From NCBI GenBank assembly GCA_029253805.1, contig JAQWYU010000185.1:1-8057 (forward strand): a stretch of DNA of 8,057 nucleotides, in the 5' to 3' direction. Numbering within the stretch: position 1 is the first letter of the stretch; every line of letters begins with the position of its first letter. This DNA comes from Flavobacteriaceae bacterium. GTDB lineage: Bacteria > Bacteroidota > Bacteroidia > Flavobacteriales > Flavobacteriaceae. The position numbers were made by a program, and so were the translations under genes. The notes beneath the pieces are model-generated. The model did no database searches and had not been told where the DNA came from. It saw only the letters and a list, made by a program, of their open reading frames with translations. This document shows, piece by piece, positions 6,862-8,057 of the stretch.

Positions 6862-6885
6862 TTTGTTTAATTTAAGTTTGAACTT

Positions 6886-7491
6886 TTACTGTACTTCAGA
6901 TAATTTTTGTGGAAACTCTAACTTTATTTGGTCAATCACTGCTTTTAATTTTACTTTATTTCCAACAAATCGAGCATCTTTGTAGTTCTTTTGCATTTCA
7001 ACAAAATTCATATCTTTAAAACCTTCTTTGGATCCTAACTCGTATCCACGCCTATTTCTAAGCAAATTGTAAGCAGCCACTAGCTCGTTTTGAACAGAAA
7101 TATAAGCCGCATACGAAGTTTCTCTTTCATTTTTCAAGGAAATAATAGCTTTGTCTGGATTGTCTGAAGATGCTGGGTCTTTAGCTCCCTTACAATAATT
7201 ACATGTTTTGTCGCCATTATTATCTAAAAACTCAACAGCTGCAGATCTCAAGTCTTTAAGATCCATCAATTCATCTTCAACAAGAAGCTGATCTTTTCCA
7301 TTTAAAAGAACTGTAAAAATATTCTTTTGCTTGATAACAACGTCTTCCTCGAGTTCTTCAATAGGAGGTAATTTGCGGTTAATTCCAGAGTCTTTTTCAA
7401 TAGTAGTTGTAACTAAGAAAAATATTAACAATAAGAAAGCTATGTCTGCCATTGAGCCAGCATTAACTTCTGGTACGGATCGCTTTGCCAT
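6886..7491 (-). CDS. ExbD/TolR family biopolymer transport protein (first, longer copy)
   Basis: A 201-aa protein with a short cytoplasmic N-terminus, a transmembrane helix at about 13-31 (SMADIAFLLLIFFLVTTTI) and D16 as the conserved pore aspartate. The periplasmic domain begins with a Pro/Glu linker (KLPPIEELEED) and a strand NIFTVLLNGKDQLLVEDELM. It carries an inserted loop with C97-N-Y-C100, then the family segment KAIISLKNERETSYAAYISVQNELVAAYNLLRNRR (114-148), and ends with a basic helical tail of about 50 residues. The CxxC in an oxidising periplasm suggests a disulfide; that is inference. At 201 aa it is longer than typical ExbD (about 140). It starts 1 nt after the four-helix membrane protein, so the two are translationally coupled. 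It is clearly a distinct paralogue from the next gene, not a recent duplicate. Confidence 0.94.
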   Translation of the reverse strand: MAKRSVPEVNAGSMADIAFLLLIFFLVTTTIEKDSGINRKLPPIEELEEDVVIKQKNIFTVLLNGKDQLLVEDELMDLKDLRSAAVEFLDNNGDKTCNYCKGAKDPASSDNPDKAIISLKNERETSYAAYISVQNELVAAYNLLRNRRGYELGSKEGFKDMNFVEMQKNYKDARFVGNKVKLKAVIDQIKLEFPQKLSEVQ

Positions 7492-7492
7492 A

Positions 7493-7933
7493 TTATTTCA
7501 CCATTTTTTTAATTCCAAACCCTAACATAATTCCTCCAGCTATCAAAGCTAAAAAATAAAATAAATAAAGGGCCGCACCTATGAGTTTGGAGCCGTTAGC
7601 AGAAAGAATATCCCCATTTTTTAATGTTGATTCAACTCCATTTGCAAATCCGAAATAACATACTAAAGAAAGTACTGCAAAAGCACAAATCCCTATGAGT
7701 TTATTTTTTAATCCTGAAGTATTTGAAACTAAATTTAGCACTGTAAATACTATAACTATAAGTGCAGCTATAGCAAGAATTGAGTAAGAAACGTACATAA
7801 ATACATTTACTGTTCCACTACTTTCACCAGCTTTTATAGCCTCGTCTCCAGCTGAAAGAATATTTCCGAGGAAAAAGATTGAAATCACTCCTATTATAGC
7901 GGCAACAACTTTCAATATTTTTTGTAAATCCAT
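7493..7933 (-). CDS. Small four-helix membrane protein of unknown function in ExbB/ExbD operon
   Basis: A 146-aa protein that I cannot assign to a named functional family. Hydrophobic segments at about 5-24, 45-68, 77-97 and 117-141 predict four transmembrane helices. The loops are short and Gly/Ser/Asn-rich (SAGDEAIKAGESSG, SNTSGLKN, NGVESTLKNGDILSANGS) and the C-terminus is basic (IKKMVK). The third helix contains two Cys (C83, C92). No catalytic motif is visible. It starts 29 nt after the proton-channel gene stop and ends 1 nt before the first exbD, so its product is probably made with, and possibly assembled with, the ExbB/ExbD motor. I have the impression that similar genes occupy this slot in other Flavobacteriia, but this is from memory. 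It could be an accessory stator subunit or an assembly factor. Confidence 0.85.
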   Translation of the reverse strand: MDLQKILKVVAAIIGVISIFFLGNILSAGDEAIKAGESSGTVNVFMYVSYSILAIAALIVIVFTVLNLVSNTSGLKNKLIGICAFAVLSLVCYFGFANGVESTLKNGDILSANGSKLIGAALYLFYFLALIAGGIMLGFGIKKMVK

Positions 7934-7962
7934 AATTAATTTGATTTAGTATTGAATTGTTA

Positions 7963-8057
7963 TTATTTTTTATTTTTAACTAAAATGTCCATTAATGTGA
8001 TTGAAGCATCTTCCATATTGTTTACGATGCTGTCAATTTTTGCTATAATATAATTAT
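7963..8057 (-). CDS. MotA/TolQ/ExbB proton channel family protein, C-terminal end (truncated by window edge)
   Basis: Only the last 30 codons and the TAA stop (7965-7963) are present, in the frame whose first complete codon ends at base 8055 on the plus strand. The peptide NYIIAKIDSIVNNMEDASITLMDILVKNKK resembles the cytoplasmic C-terminal tail of flavobacterial MotA/TolQ/ExbB proteins, with a helix rich in Ile/Asp/Met. The call rests on this tail plus the two exbD genes downstream; no channel helix is inside the window. The gene would be first, or near first, in the operon that continues with the four-helix protein and the ExbD pair. The stop is followed by 29 AT-rich bases before the next ATG. 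Confidence 0.75.
   Translation of the reverse strand, partial: NYIIAKIDSIVNNMEDASITLMDILVKNKK

Noticed and set aside
6767..6985. Plus-strand open frame spanning the junction of the two exbD genes
   Set aside because: It is antisense to the transmembrane helix of one ExbD and the tail of the other, so its Asn/Phe-rich sequence is a shadow.
7331..7525. Plus-strand open frame of 64 codons opposite the start of the longer exbD
   Set aside because: It is antisense to the conserved ExbD membrane helix; the poly-Ser stretch mirrors the acidic linker.

Overview
The window is an ordinary, densely coding chromosomal segment from a member of the Bacteroidota, almost certainly the Flavobacteriia. The support is the strong AT bias, the absence of recognisable Shine-Dalgarno sequences ahead of start codons, and gene families in their flavobacterial form: a DksA-like protein whose zinc finger has decayed, an LspA with an insertion between its catalytic motifs, an IleRS with a GVHH active-site signature, and paired ExbD proteins. 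No mobile element, CRISPR array, tRNA, rRNA or prophage gene is visible.

Left end, plus strand (1-994): the 3' part of an ATP-grasp ligase of the RimK (ribosomal protein S6 glutamate ligase) family, cut by the window edge, then a 5-formyltetrahydrofolate cyclo-ligase probably read from a GTG codon. This pair runs head-on into the next operon, and the two converging genes share a TTAA that supplies both stop codons.

Middle, minus strand (991-5412): a very tight operon, ileS > DksA/TraR-like gene > lspA, with gaps of 2 and 1 nt. It links isoleucyl-tRNA synthetase and lipoprotein signal peptidase, genes that are also neighbours in many Proteobacteria, with a small putative regulator between them. 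The IleRS is of the eukaryote-like type (IleRS2) and has GVHH where most class I synthetases have HxGH. This swap has been linked to extreme insensitivity to mupirocin and is the most noteworthy feature of the window. A very AT-rich spacer of about 200 nt (5413-5614) precedes ileS.

Right end, minus strand (5615-8057): an envelope energy-transduction cluster, transcribed as MotA/TolQ/ExbB proton channel (only the last 30 codons are in the window) > small four-helix membrane protein of unknown function > ExbD/TolR > second, shorter ExbD/TolR. It ends at a strong intrinsic terminator (6332-6358). Beyond the terminator lies a secreted outer-membrane beta-barrel protein of the PorT-like/porin type. 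A stator-rotor pair plus two periplasmic ExbD arms would use proton motive force to act on the envelope, but the cargo or partner cannot be read from this window.

I see no clear evidence of a wholly new system. The best leads are the swapped IleRS signature, the four-helix protein embedded in the ExbB-ExbD-ExbD operon, the CxxC in one ExbD, and a perfect 11-bp inverted repeat inside the beta-barrel gene.
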